Below are positions 32,571 through 32,588 of a stretch of 32,588 bases of DNA, piece by piece. The notes beneath the pieces are model-generated. The model saw only the letters and a program-made list of their open reading frames with translations, did not search any database and had not been told where the DNA came from. This DNA comes from Thiobacillus sp. Lineage in GTDB: Bacteria; Pseudomonadota; Gammaproteobacteria; Burkholderiales; Thiobacillaceae. Positions within the stretch are counted from its first letter, which is position 1; each line of letters begins with the position of its first letter. Both the position numbers and the translations under genes were made by a program. The stretch covers positions 1 to 32,588 of the forward strand of contig DYHB01000005.1 in assembly GCA_020724415.1 (NCBI GenBank). Reading direction: 5' to 3'.

Positions 32571-32588
32571 GCCGCCCCTCGGGGCGGC
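32571..32588 (-). terminator. hairpin upstream of ptsN at the window edge
   Basis: GCCGCCCC and GGGGCGGC form a perfect 8-pair stem with a very short loop, ending at the window boundary, about 17 bases before the ptsN start codon on the minus strand. It may be an intercistronic hairpin or terminator after an upstream gene; the T-tract cannot be judged. Confidence 0.35.

Noticed and set aside
1-32588. CRISPR arrays, tRNA or rRNA genes, toxin-antitoxin or defence genes.
   Set aside because: None were found: no regularly spaced repeats, no cloverleaf-like sequence, and every sizeable frame is assigned to another function.

Overview
The window is a high-GC, densely packed stretch of bacterial chromosome that reads as a betaproteobacterium. 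I base this on gene order I recognise from that class (rplM-rpsI-argC with erpA; ptsN-hprK-rapZ; xseB-ispA-dxs; divergent rpsU/tsaD), on ubiquinone genes (ubiX, coq7), and on protein sequences closest in my memory to Rhodocyclales/Nitrosomonadales homologues. I cannot name a genus from sequence alone. There is no tRNA, rRNA, CRISPR array, prophage or insertion sequence. Nearly everything is chromosomal core or near-core metabolism, and no intergenic gap exceeds about 300 bases.

Layout. 1-3.1 kb: partial rpsU, tsaD (tRNA t6A), an unknown coiled-coil membrane protein, plsY (phospholipid) and folB (folate). 3.2-6.2 kb: a TSUP permease, then a minus-strand cluster ogt-xerD-HDOD protein. 6.2-7.4 kb: a lone Rieske oxygenase with its own promoter and terminator, divergent from 7.5-10.5 kb xseB-ispA-dxs (isoprenoid precursors). 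10.6-12.2 kb: folE2 under a palindromic promoter, then an orphan glutamine amidotransferase. 12.2-14.7 kb: a membrane PAS/degenerate-GGDEF sensor broken by a one-base frameshift, overlapping glk. 14.7-18.3 kb: molybdenum cofactor genes, moaA on the minus strand and mobB-moeA-moaD-moaE on the plus strand. 18.4-19.4 kb: a Crp/Fnr regulator followed by a small DUF2892 membrane protein preceded by a Crp-type box. 19.5-23.2 kb: ilvA divergent from rpiA, then a family-4-like uracil-DNA glycosylase convergent with a secreted ATP-dependent DNA ligase. 23.4-26.2 kb: a REP-like inverted pair, yacG, erpA under an IscR-like box, argC, rpsI and rplM. 26.3-27.8 kb: an OsmC-like protein, a methyltransferase and a second REP-like pair. 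27.9-32.6 kb: a tightly overlapped minus-strand run ptsN-hprK-rapZ-NusG_II protein-Gx transporter-ubiX-coq7-DUF2322.

How the genes work together. Isoprenoid supply (dxs, ispA) feeds ubiquinone (ubiX, coq7); folE2 and folB belong to folate synthesis; the moa/moe/mob set builds the cofactor for molybdoenzymes, and the adjacent Crp/Fnr regulator suggests respiratory or redox control. hprK, ptsN and rapZ form a regulatory PTS module. The observations most worth a second look are the split sensor before glk, the IscR-like box on erpA, the Crp box before the DUF2892 gene, the palindromic folE2 promoter, the Rieske oxygenase beside the MEP-pathway genes, and the NusG_II/Gx transporter pair embedded between rapZ and ubiX. 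I found no clearly new multi-gene system.
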